In this document: positions 1 to 7,000 of the stretch, piece after piece
How the letters are laid out: each line of letters opens with the position of its first letter
Numbering within the stretch: the first letter of the stretch is position 1
Origin: Bryobacteraceae bacterium
GTDB lineage: Bacteria > Acidobacteriota > Terriglobia > Bryobacterales > Bryobacteraceae
Length of the DNA: 11,400 bases
Assembly (NCBI GenBank): GCA_014379815.1
Contig: JACMLA010000027.1
Location: 1 to 11,400, forward strand
Reading direction: 5' to 3'
Made by a program: the position numbers and the translations under genes
The notes under the pieces: model-generated
Told to the model about the DNA's origin: nothing
What the model saw: the letters and a program-made list of their open reading frames with translations, nothing else
Databases searched by the model: none

Positions 1-716
1 AAGAACGTCGCTCCCGCGCTGCCTCCATTGGTAATCACTGCCAGCGCGTCTACACCGCGAAGATCCTCCCTGCCCTGATTCCAGGTCGCCAGATCGAACG
101 TGAACGCGCTACCCGGCTGCAGTTCGCGTGTTTGCTCGTCCAAACGATAACCAGGAAGTACGTCGGTGAAATCGGCGAGGAAAGATCCGAAGAACGGTAC
201 GGCCAGAAACACGACGCGGCGGATCTTCGGGTCAGCGGGAGGCTGGAACACTCCACGCGCGGTCTGTTTTCCTGCGAGGTAACTGCGAACGATCATGCCG
301 CCCATGCTGTGCGCGACCACGTCTACCTGGGTGACAGGTCGGCCTCCAGTGAACTGTAGACCGTTCAGGTAGTCCCGGAACGCGTTCCCAAGAACTTCAA
401 TAGGCGGATTTCCAGGCACATCGCAATTGTTGAAGAACAGCGAGACGCGTCCGTCGCGTTCAAGGACCTGATTTGCATCACCAAAAGTACCTTCAAACGT
501 CGGGCGATCCGTACAGCCAAACTGATACCCATTCAGAAAAACCACAGGCGGTTTTCCAGTATCCGGCAGTGGCTGTCCGTTCGCGATCAGCTGAGCTCTT
601 GCACCCGCCGGGGCGAGTAGCGCCACCACCAGGCCAGCAACGTAAGTCCAACCAGGATGAGACCCGCCGAAAGTCCAGCCCACAATCCAAACACACCCAT
701 TCCAAACACGAAGCAT
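1..716 (-). CDS. Secreted esterase/lipase (alpha/beta hydrolase), C-terminus beyond window
   Basis: A single open frame on the minus strand runs without a stop from ATG 716-714 to the window edge. It encodes about 238 residues and continues to the left. The key motif is AHSMGG (residues 135-140), a GxSxG-type nucleophile elbow with Ser137 at 308-306. It follows a beta strand (TQVDVV), as in lipase-like esterases. An earlier strand, PPVVFLNGY, fits the oxyanion-hole region. The catalytic Asp and His are not yet reached. A hydrophobic run (VAGLVVALLAP) ending AGARA/Q at residues 26-42 looks like a signal peptide, so the product is probably exported. The start is uncertain: ATG 716 lies 130 nt inside the upstream MATE gene and has no clear ribosome binding site, and GTG 683 is an alternative. 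The coding part below about 590 is firm. It is probably co-transcribed with the MATE gene. The substrate cannot be told. Confidence 0.75.
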   Translation of the reverse strand, partial: MLRVWNGCVWIVGWTFGGSHPGWTYVAGLVVALLAPAGARAQLIANGQPLPDTGKPPVVFLNGYQFGCTDRPTFEGTFGDANQVLERDGRVSLFFNNCDVPGNPPIEVLGNAFRDYLNGLQFTGGRPVTQVDVVAHSMGGMIVRSYLAGKQTARGVFQPPADPKIRRVVFLAVPFFGSFLADFTDVLPGYRLDEQTRELQPGSAFTFDLATWNQGREDLRGVDALAVITNGGSAGATF

Positions 717-1921
717 AGTATGTAGCCCGCAGGCAAACCTAAGGCCCAGTGTGCCACGAGGTTGGCAAGCATCGGCGTGCGCGTGTCACCCGCGCCTCGC
801 AGAATGCCTGTGGCCGAAACCTGGATTCCGTCAAAAATCTGAAAGACCGCGGCAATCGAGAGGAGGGGTACCGCGATGCGAAGGACATCGCTGTTTTTGG
901 TGAATAGCTCGACTAAAGTTGTCGGAATCAGAAACATTACGATCGCGGCGAAGCTCATAAATCCCGCTGCAAAGGCAACGGTGAGCCAGCCCGCGGTTTT
1001 TGCTGACCGCATGTCACCGCGTCCCACTGAATTCCCCACCAGCACCGCTCCGGCGGAGGACAACCCAAGAGGGATCATGAACGAGGTCGCCGCAATCATC
1101 AGGGCAATGTGGTGAGCGGCCAGCGACTCCGGATTCAGTTTGGCTGCCATCATTGTGGCGGCAGCAAACACCCCGACTTCCAGCAGAATCTGACCTGCTG
1201 CAGGACCTCCAAGAAGCAGAAGCTCCCGGGCCGCCGCTAACGAAGGCCGGGGCACATTTTTCAGGAGACTGCGCGTTGTGCCAAAAGCAAACAGCGCAAG
1301 CACGCCAGCCATGTAGATGCGTGCTCCCAGAGTCGACCAGCCTGACCCTTCTACGCCAAACATGGGTATCAGGTAGTAGTTGCCGACAGCGTTCACCACG
1401 TTCGCACTAATGAGCGCAAACATCACGATCCCGACTTTGAGCAAACCCTGCAGGTAGCGTCGGAAGGCGGCATAAAGCAGCAAAGGTAGCAGGCTGAAGT
1501 TCAGCGCGCGCACGTAGGGCACGGCTACTTCCAGCACGCCCGGCTGCACTCCGAAGATTCGCATTGCCGGGATACTAAACTCTACAAACATCATCAGCAC
1601 CAAGGCACTCAGAATCGCGAGGTACAGGCCATGCCACAACCAGCGGTCGCAGACATCCCTTCGTCCGGCGCCGAACGCCTGTGCGATCAGCGTGTCAAGC
1701 CCGAGTAGAAGACCAATTCCAAAGATCCCCGCTACGTCGAAAAGGGCGTTTCCGATACTTACCGCGCCAATAGCAGCGGGACCGAGTGGCCCCACCATGA
1801 TGGTGTCCACAACACCCATCAGCATCCAGCCAAGTTCTGCGAGGATCACCGGTATGGCGAGACGAAGAATCTGCCCGGAATGCCCGGAGTTCACCCCAGT
1901 CGCGGTACCTGCCGAAGTCAT
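587..1921 (-). CDS. MATE family efflux transporter (NorM-like)
   Basis: 444-residue polytopic inner-membrane protein with about 12 hydrophobic segments in two homologous halves, the usual length for multidrug and toxin extrusion (MATE) carriers. These exchange Na+ or H+ for cationic drugs or metabolites. Family landmarks: VVDTIMVG in helix 1 (Asp39), AQAFGAG (80-86), LAAHHIA (268-273), PLGLSSAGAVLVGNSVG (284-300) and GILRGAGDTRTPM (372-384). Acidic residues Asp39, Glu248 and Asp364 sit where the cation-binding acids of Vibrio NorM are expected; this is my alignment by eye. The ATG at 1921 lies inside direct repeat DR1, which therefore also encodes the first ten residues, MTSAGTATGV. No good Shine-Dalgarno precedes it. 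GTG at residue 10 is an alternative start, since the membrane domain begins only at about residue 17. The stop overlaps the start region of the downstream esterase gene. The drug or metabolite exported is unknown. Confidence 0.93.
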   Translation of the reverse strand: MTSAGTATGVNSGHSGQILRLAIPVILAELGWMLMGVVDTIMVGPLGPAAIGAVSIGNALFDVAGIFGIGLLLGLDTLIAQAFGAGRRDVCDRWLWHGLYLAILSALVLMMFVEFSIPAMRIFGVQPGVLEVAVPYVRALNFSLLPLLLYAAFRRYLQGLLKVGIVMFALISANVVNAVGNYYLIPMFGVEGSGWSTLGARIYMAGVLALFAFGTTRSLLKNVPRPSLAAARELLLLGGPAAGQILLEVGVFAAATMMAAKLNPESLAAHHIALMIAATSFMIPLGLSSAGAVLVGNSVGRGDMRSAKTAGWLTVAFAAGFMSFAAIVMFLIPTTLVELFTKNSDVLRIAVPLLSIAAVFQIFDGIQVSATGILRGAGDTRTPMLANLVAHWALGLPAGYILCFVFGMGVFGLWAGLSAGLILVGLTLLAWWWRYSPRRVQELS

Positions 1922-1959
1922 AGGGTTAGTGTGACATCCACTCCGAAGGCCTGTCTAAA
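1892..1959 (+). repeat. 68-bp direct repeat, copy 1 (DR1)
   Basis: This segment matches 3993-4060 at a constant offset of 2101 bp, with mismatches only at 1895, 1901, 1923 and 1952 (64 of 68 identical by eye). Similarity stops abruptly on both sides. The copy covers the MATE start codon and its first ten codons on the minus strand, and ends a few bases before a promoter-like TTGACA on the plus strand. It and the second copy bracket the hydrolase-PadR-membrane protein cassette. Confidence 0.9.
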
Positions 1960-1964
1960 CATTG

Positions 1965-1993
1965 TTGACAAATATATCGCCAAGCGATACATT
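1965..1993 (+). promoter_or_regulatory. Putative sigma70-type promoter of the hydrolase gene
   Basis: A consensus -35 box TTGACA (1965-1970) is followed after 17 bp by TACATT (1988-1993, 4 of 6 to TATAAT). Transcription would begin at about 2000, essentially at the ATG at 2001, which implies a leaderless or nearly leaderless mRNA. That agrees with the absence of a Shine-Dalgarno before this ATG. The call rests on box matching only. Confidence 0.45.
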
Positions 1994-2000
1994 CAGTGCC

Positions 2001-3102
2001 ATGGCGATTTGTCATCGGATCTTGTTGTTGGTGCTCTCCACGTGCGTCAATACCTCCGCAGCGGAGATCGGAGAGGAGATCGGGAGCATAGAAGGTGCGC
2101 ACTTTCGCATTCAGGTGCCAGCAAACTGGAATCGGAGCCTGGTGATCTGGTGCGATGGATACACACCAACACCTATCCGCTTTTAAGCGCGGCGAGCGGC
2201 AGAGCGAGTTTGCGACTAGTTTGCTGGATAGAGGGTATGCACTGGTTCAGTCTGGGTATTCACGCGGCGGCATAGCCGTTGACGAATCGGTCCACGATTC
2301 GAATGAGTTGCGAAGGTACTTCCGGAACAAGTATCCGCAAACAGAGGCGGTGTACGTCCTCGGCGAGTCCATGGGAGGACTTATCGCGCTTAGGCTGGTG
2401 GAGCAATTTCCTCGTGCTTACACGGCCGGCCTAAGTTTCTGCGGGATGCTAAGCACGCCATATAATTACGTGCGGCGCGTTTTCGATCTTTTGACTCTGT
2501 TTGCTTACTTTCATACGGACATGCTTCCTGCGCCGGCCGCCGTCCCCTCGGATTTTCGCCCAACGGAAGACCGGATCCGTAGCGTTGCACGTGCGCTCGA
2601 AGCCGATCCCGATGGGACGGCAGTGCTCCGGAGTGAATCAGGGGCGAACGACATTCCAGAACTCGCCGCCATTCTTGTGTTTCACACCGATCTGCTAAGA
2701 GATGTCAGAGCCAAATGTGGAGGCAACCCGATAGGGAACGCGGGAACACTGTACGTTGTTGGTGCCGACCTTGAAAAGGTTAATGCGGGCGTGGCGAGAG
2801 TCTCGGCGGCGCCAGGCGTGGCAGCTTGCCTGAAGAAGATTGGCGGTCCGCAGGCCACACTCGCACGGCCGTTTCTCGCTGTAGACGCGTCTCGCGATCC
2901 TGTGGTGCCGGGCTGGTTCGCTAATGCGTACCAGGATAGATTGGCAGGCAGCCCTTCAGAGGCCTGGTTTGTTCGTCAGTACTTAGGAGCTAAGGGGCAT
3001 TGTTCGATTTCGTTAGGAGCACGGGTGGAGGTTTTTCAGGAGCTTGTGCAATGGTCGAAAGACCAGCTGAGCAAGCCCAGGCCGGGCTTGAGATTGCGCT
3101 GA
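2001..3102 (+). CDS. Secreted alpha/beta hydrolase, interrupted by a +1 frameshift
   Basis: Two abutting frames make one protein. Frame A starts at ATG 2001 with a signal-like leader (MAICHRILLLVLSTCVNTSAAE), continues through FRIQVPANWNRSLVIWCDGY, and stops at TAA 2184-2186. Frame B carries the rest, from AAG 2185 to TGA 3102. Dropping one T from the TTTT at 2181-2184 gives a continuous 366-residue hydrolase. The likely catalytic set is in frame B: GESMGG (fused residue Ser123, codon 2368-2370), Asp295 or Asp299 in VDASRDPVVP, and His333 in GAKGHCSIS. A second ORF annotation, 2155-3102 (315 aa from ATG 2155), would lack the leader and first strands. The break may be a mutation, a sequencing error, or recoding at UUU UAA. 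The gene leads an apparent operon with padR, 18 bp downstream. The substrate is not recognisable; an esterase or peptidase-like hydrolase of secreted or periplasmic location is inferred. Confidence 0.75.
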
Positions 3103-3104
3103 AC

Positions 3105-3110
3105 AGAGGG
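3105..3110 (+). promoter_or_regulatory. Ribosome binding site of padR
   Basis: AGAGGG lies 10 nt before the ATG at 3121, directly after the hydrolase stop. It is one of the few clear purine-rich sites in this window, and it supports translation of PadR as a separate cistron. Confidence 0.6.
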
Positions 3111-3120
3111 TACCAACGCC

Positions 3121-3471
3121 ATGATTGACGACGTCTCTCGCCTGCTGCCGCTTTCACAGGCTCACCTTTACATCCTGCTTGCGCTGAGATCGGAAGACAA
3201 GCACGGCTACGCGATCATGCAGGACGTAAGAGAGCTATCGGAAGGAAGTTACAAGCTTGGACCCGCGACTCTCTACGAGAATTTGGCAAAGCTGGTGGAT
3301 TTAGGCGTCATCACCGAAGTGCTTGACTCCACCGCCGGAGATGAGCGGCGACGCTACTACCGGCTGACCGCCTTAGGAAAACGTGCTCTGAAAGAAGACG
3401 TCGCACGCCTCGGCCGCCTTGTGGGACGACTGGACCTGCGCAGGGTCAAAGGAAGGGAGAACCCGGCCTAA
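3121..3471 (+). CDS. PadR family transcriptional regulator
   Basis: 116-residue winged-helix DNA-binding protein of the short PadR class. The order is typical: LSQAHLYILLALRSEDKHGYAIMQDV (residues 11-36, first helices and the HGY motif), GPATLYENLAKLVDLGVI (47-64, recognition helix; family form GTLYxxLxxLexxGLI), and an RRRYYRLTALGKRAL wing (76-90). A single C-terminal helix follows, the dimer arm. PadR proteins are usually repressors that respond to phenolics, drugs or cell-envelope stress, and often control efflux or ABC systems. It sits 18 bp after the hydrolase and overlaps the next gene by one base (TAATG), so these three genes are probably co-transcribed. The targets are not shown by the sequence. 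The flanking 68-bp repeats next to a MATE pump and a TonB receptor are candidates. Confidence 0.93.
   Translation: MIDDVSRLLPLSQAHLYILLALRSEDKHGYAIMQDVRELSEGSYKLGPATLYENLAKLVDLGVITEVLDSTAGDERRRYYRLTALGKRALKEDVARLGRLVGRLDLRRVKGRENPA
3451..3459 (+). promoter_or_regulatory. Ribosome binding site of the small membrane protein gene
   Basis: The purine run GGAAGGGAG lies inside the 3' end of padR, 11 nt before the ATG at 3471. It supports both that start and translational coupling through the TAATG overlap. Confidence 0.6.
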
Positions 3472-3890
3472 TGTGTTTGCTATACCGCGTGCTCATTGCA
3501 CTGCTGCCTGGGTGGTTTCGTGAAGAATTCGCCGGGGAAATGCTCTGGATCTTTGACCAGACAACAGGAAGCAAATTGCCGCTGTTGTTAGACGTGGTCG
3601 CCTCTTTAATCCGGCAGTGGCTCGGATCTGCGCTGCTCTGGCAATGCGTACTTATCGTCGGCACCGCCCCAGCGCCCTATCTTTTCGGCTTGCAGATGTG
3701 GAAAGGACTCAAACCTGCATCTGAAAATCAAAACTTGTCGCAACAGGCTCTACTGAGCGCTCCGGAGATCGCGTTCATGTTGACGGTTTTTGTGATCTGC
3801 CTTTTCTCGGTCGCCGGTTGCCGGTACGCGATGGCGCGAACTTATCGTCATCTGTCGCTGAACTGCCGAGCTTCCGCGATGGAACAGTAA
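3471..3890 (+). CDS. PadR-associated small membrane protein
   Basis: 139 residues. The N-terminus (residues 4-30) carries LYRVLIALLPGWFREEFAGEMLWIF, a form of the 'YRLLLRLxPxxFRxxYGEEM' segment. In Acidobacteriota this segment occurs at the start of duplicated orphan ABC permeases and of small proteins encoded directly after PadR genes; I know this from family experience and have not run a search. Two hydrophobic helices follow, at about 52-76 and 100-118, with a short basic tail. There is no ATPase or permease domain, so this is not a full transporter. The start overlaps the padR stop (TAATG) and has a good ribosome binding site, giving a tightly coupled pair. A role as membrane partner or sensor for PadR is plausible but unproven. 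Confidence 0.8.
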   Translation: MCLLYRVLIALLPGWFREEFAGEMLWIFDQTTGSKLPLLLDVVASLIRQWLGSALLWQCVLIVGTAPAPYLFGLQMWKGLKPASENQNLSQQALLSAPEIAFMLTVFVICLFSVAGCRYAMARTYRHLSLNCRASAMEQ

Positions 3891-3931
3891 GGACAGTGGC
3901 CGAAGGGTCCGTTTCGCTCGAGGACAGCCTG

Positions 3932-3943
3932 TTGCGATCGCAA
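3932..3943. other. 12-bp perfect palindrome in the gap after the PadR operon
   Basis: TTGCGATCGCAA reads identically on both strands and lies 41 bp after the stop of the small membrane protein gene. It has no T-tract and no loop, so it is not a terminator. It could be a dimeric regulator site or chance; its core GCGATCGC is common in GC-rich DNA. Confidence 0.25.
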
Positions 3944-3968
3944 TCGGCGGCACTGCGGCATGTGGAGG

Positions 3969-4022
3969 CTAGCGCTTGTAATGGTGAGACTCCACACCAG
4001 TGGCGGTACCTGCCGAAGTCAT
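3969..4022 (-). pseudogene. 17-codon relic with the MATE N-terminus, inside DR2
   Basis: In the second repeat copy, the frame matching the MATE start reads ATG at 4022-4020, MTSAGTATGV, then the unrelated residues ESHHYKR and a TAG stop. The first ten residues are identical to those of the MATE protein encoded from 1921. This suggests either a truncated 5' end of a second MATE gene, or a repeat whose carried start signals were adopted by the intact MATE gene. It is unlikely to encode a functional peptide. Confidence 0.4.
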
Positions 4023-4060
4023 AAGGTTAGTGTGACATCCACTCCGAAGGCCCGTCTAAA
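3993..4060 (+). repeat. 68-bp direct repeat, copy 2 (DR2)
   Basis: Second copy of the sequence at 1892-1959, same orientation, 4 mismatches (3996, 4002, 4024, 4053). It lies just before the TonB receptor start at 4077. It fills most of the otherwise gene-poor interval 3891-4076. No transposase, inverted-repeat ends or short target duplication were seen beside either copy. Confidence 0.9.
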
Positions 4061-4062
4061 AT
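4032..4062 (+). promoter_or_regulatory. Possible promoter of the TonB receptor within DR2
   Basis: GTGACA (4032-4037, 5 of 6 to TTGACA) and TAAAAT (4057-4062, 5 of 6 to TATAAT) are separated by 19 bp, slightly longer than ideal. Most of it is repeat sequence. In DR1 the matching -10 position reads TAAACA, a poorer box. The transcript would start a few bases before the ATG at 4077. Confidence 0.3.
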
Positions 4063-4076
4063 GGTTCTTGACCCAC

Positions 4077-7000
4077 ATGCACCGTCAAATATCCATTCTT
4101 CTTGCTGGATTCGCCCTGACTTTTGGGTCATCAGTTTACGCGCAAACATGGCGCGGTTCGATTTACGGCACCGTCGCGGATGCGACCTCTGCACCTGTTG
4201 CCGACATACCGGTAACAGCAACCAGCACGGAGACCGGGAAAGTCCGGAGTGTCCGATCCGACAGTGACGGCTCTTTCCGATTTACTCTGTTGCCGCCCGG
4301 ACTATTCCGGATCCAGGCAGAGCGGGAAGGCTTTCGCATATTCACTGCGGACGTGTCTGTGCCGGTTAATGCCGAAGTGCGGTTGCTGATTGAAATGCAG
4401 ACGGGAGCTCGTGCAGACGCGGTCACTGTCGGAGGCACATCAGAGCTCCTCAAGACAGAATCGGCTTCGGTCAGTACAGTGGTTGAGAACCGAAATATCC
4501 GGCAGCTCCCTTTGGACGGCCGCAACTTCTATGAGTTGAGTTTGCTGGCGCCCGGAACTTTGCCCGCTGCCCAGGGATCGGCAGGTTCCGTTCGCGGCGA
4601 TTTCGCAATCAACGTGAATGGGTTGCGGGAAGATACGAACAACTTTCTACTCGATGGGATTTACAACGGAGACCCCAAGCTGAATGGTGTCGGTGTGGCA
4701 CCTCCTCCGGACGCCATTCGTGAATTTGAGGTCCTTACCCACACGTACGACGCCTCGTTCGGACGGAACGCAGGAGGCCAGATCAATGTAGTACTGCAGT
4801 CCGGTACGAACGCTTTCCATGGAAACGCCTGGGAGTTTTTTCGAAACGCCGCCATGGACGCGAGAAATCGTTTCGCGCCCTCTGACGAGACATCGCCGCG
4901 GTATCAAAGAAATCAGTTTGGAGGCACCCTCGGTGGGCCGATCCGCAAGAACAAGACGTTCTTCTTCGGAGACTATGAAGGCACGATTAGACGAGAGGGC
5001 ATCACCCGCATCACGAACGTACCAACGTTAGCCGAGCGATCCGGTGACTTTTCGCAAAGTCCGCGAGTTCCAATCAATCTCTTCACCCAGTCCCCATTTC
5101 CGGGCAATCGCATCCCTGTGGAGTTTCAAAACCCGGTAGGCCGGGCACTCGTAAATCTATACCCTGCCCCAAACCGCAGCGGCATTGGTCAGAATTACGT
5201 TTCGTCTCCCGTTTCGCGGGATCGTACGCATCATTTCGATACGCGTGTCGATCACAGCTTTAGCGCTTCCTCTGAGCTGGCTTTGCGCTATAGCTGTGCC
5301 GACCGATCGTTTTTCGAGCCGTTCGCCGGTTCGGGCTTCTCCCGTGTTCCAGGCTATGGCAACGATATCGAGAGGCGCGCGCAGAATGTGATGGCCAGCG
5401 AGACACACACATTCACTCCTACTTTGCTGAATGAGTTGCGAGCGGGATTCAATCGGGTCGCCTTTGGCGTTTTCCAGCAAGGCAGAGAAACGAACGTCAA
5501 CCGGCAGGTTGGGTTGCCCGAACCATGGCTCAATTCGAGGGACCAGGGGTTGACGTTTCTCAGTGTGGCAGGCTACTCCCCTCTTGGGCAGGAGTACAAC
5601 AGCCCGCAACACAGCGTCACAAACAACTACCAGATCGTAGATCAGGCCACGTTTACAACTGGGCGCCACGCAATCAAGTTTGGGGGTGAATTTCGCCGTC
5701 TGCAGCAGAATGCTTATCGCGATATCCAGGGCAGGGGTCAGTTAAGCTTCTTCGGAATCACGGGCACTCCGATAGCTGACATGCTGCTGGGAATCCCAAC
5801 TGTCGCGGTGCGGGCCACGATTGACAATCATCAAAACCTGCGCTCATCGAGCTATGCACTGTTCGCACATGACACCTTTCGGATTACACCAACATGGACG
5901 CTGTCGGGTGGGGTGAGATATGACTACACTTCGCCCGGCGTCGATGTTCGCGATCGCGCGAACTTGTACGATCCTTCGCGAGGCACGCTGGTGCAGGTCG
6001 GTACCAACGGCTTGCCCCGGGGAGGCTATGAATCGGATCGCAACAACTTCGCCCCAAGAGTTGGGCTAGCATGGGCGCCTGCTAATCGGAGCTTCGTAGC
6101 GCGGGCAGCTTATGGAATCTACTACGATCAGTCTTCTCTCGCGCCGAGCGAAGGACTTTACTTTAGTCCTCCCTACTACGATCTGCGGCTGTATGTCCCT
6201 CTCGGGAACAACTTACTAAGCTTGAACGATCCGTATCCGGTCAACTACCCCAGGCTGCCTTCCTCTGCGCTTGCTATTCAGCGGGATTTACGGACGCCCT
6301 ATGCGCAGCACTGGAATGTGAATCTACAGCAATCGGTCTCGGGCAATGGCGTGATCGACATTGGATACGTTGGTACTAAGGGTACCGGTCTAATCTCCGC
6401 CCGGGATATCAACCAGCCACGGCCGTCGAACGCGCAATTCTATGTGCGACCGAACCAGGCGTTTGAAGACGTGAACATTCTGGAGTCGCGGTCGAATTCC
6501 GTGTACCATTCGTTGCAGGCGAAGTATCAGCAGCGGCTATCGTTCGGCTTGACCATGGTCGCCAGTTACACGCTTGGCAAGTCGATTGACGACGCGTCCA
6601 GCTTCTTCTCAAGCGCGGGTGACGCAAACTTTCCGCAGGATAGTTACAACCTGCGGGCCGAACGGGGACGGTCCAGCTTTGACGTTCGCCAGAGGATGTC
6701 GCTGAGTTACGTTTACGATCTGCCGTTACGGGGTAATCGGCTCGCGAACGGTTGGCAAACAGCTGGAGTGTGGACTTTCCAGACCGGACGCCCATTCACC
6801 GTTGCTCTCCTGAGTGATCTTGACAATAGCAACACCGGACGCAGCTCACTGGGCTTCGGCGCCAATGACCGGCCGAGCGTGGTGGGAGACGCAGATTCCG
6901 GTAACAGTAATGAGAGCCGCTGGTTCAACACTGCAGCTTTCTCGATTCCTGCACGAGGAACCTTCGGCAACGCCGGACGCAACATTCTCGAGGGACCTAG

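Noticed and set aside
1962..2000. TTG start at 1962 for the hydrolase leader
   Set aside because: It overlaps the -35 box and adds polar residues before the hydrophobic leader; ATG 2001 gives a normal signal peptide.
3932..3943. Palindrome as a terminator of the PadR operon
   Set aside because: It has no loop and no following T-run.
1892..4060. Composite transposon or insertion sequence bounded by the 68-bp repeats
   Set aside because: No transposase, no terminal inverted repeats and no short target duplication were found. The repeats are direct and extend into the MATE coding region, so the observation is kept only as a repeat-bounded cassette.
3960..4076. Upstream extension of the TonB receptor frame to ATG 3960
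   Set aside because: It adds 39 residues that are translated repeat and spacer and would place the clear signal peptide (MHRQISILLAGF...) internally. ATG 4077 is preferred.
5157..5669. Minus-strand open frame of 170 codons
   Set aside because: It is antisense to the TonB receptor barrel with no motif or ribosome binding site; it is a shadow of GC-rich coding sequence.
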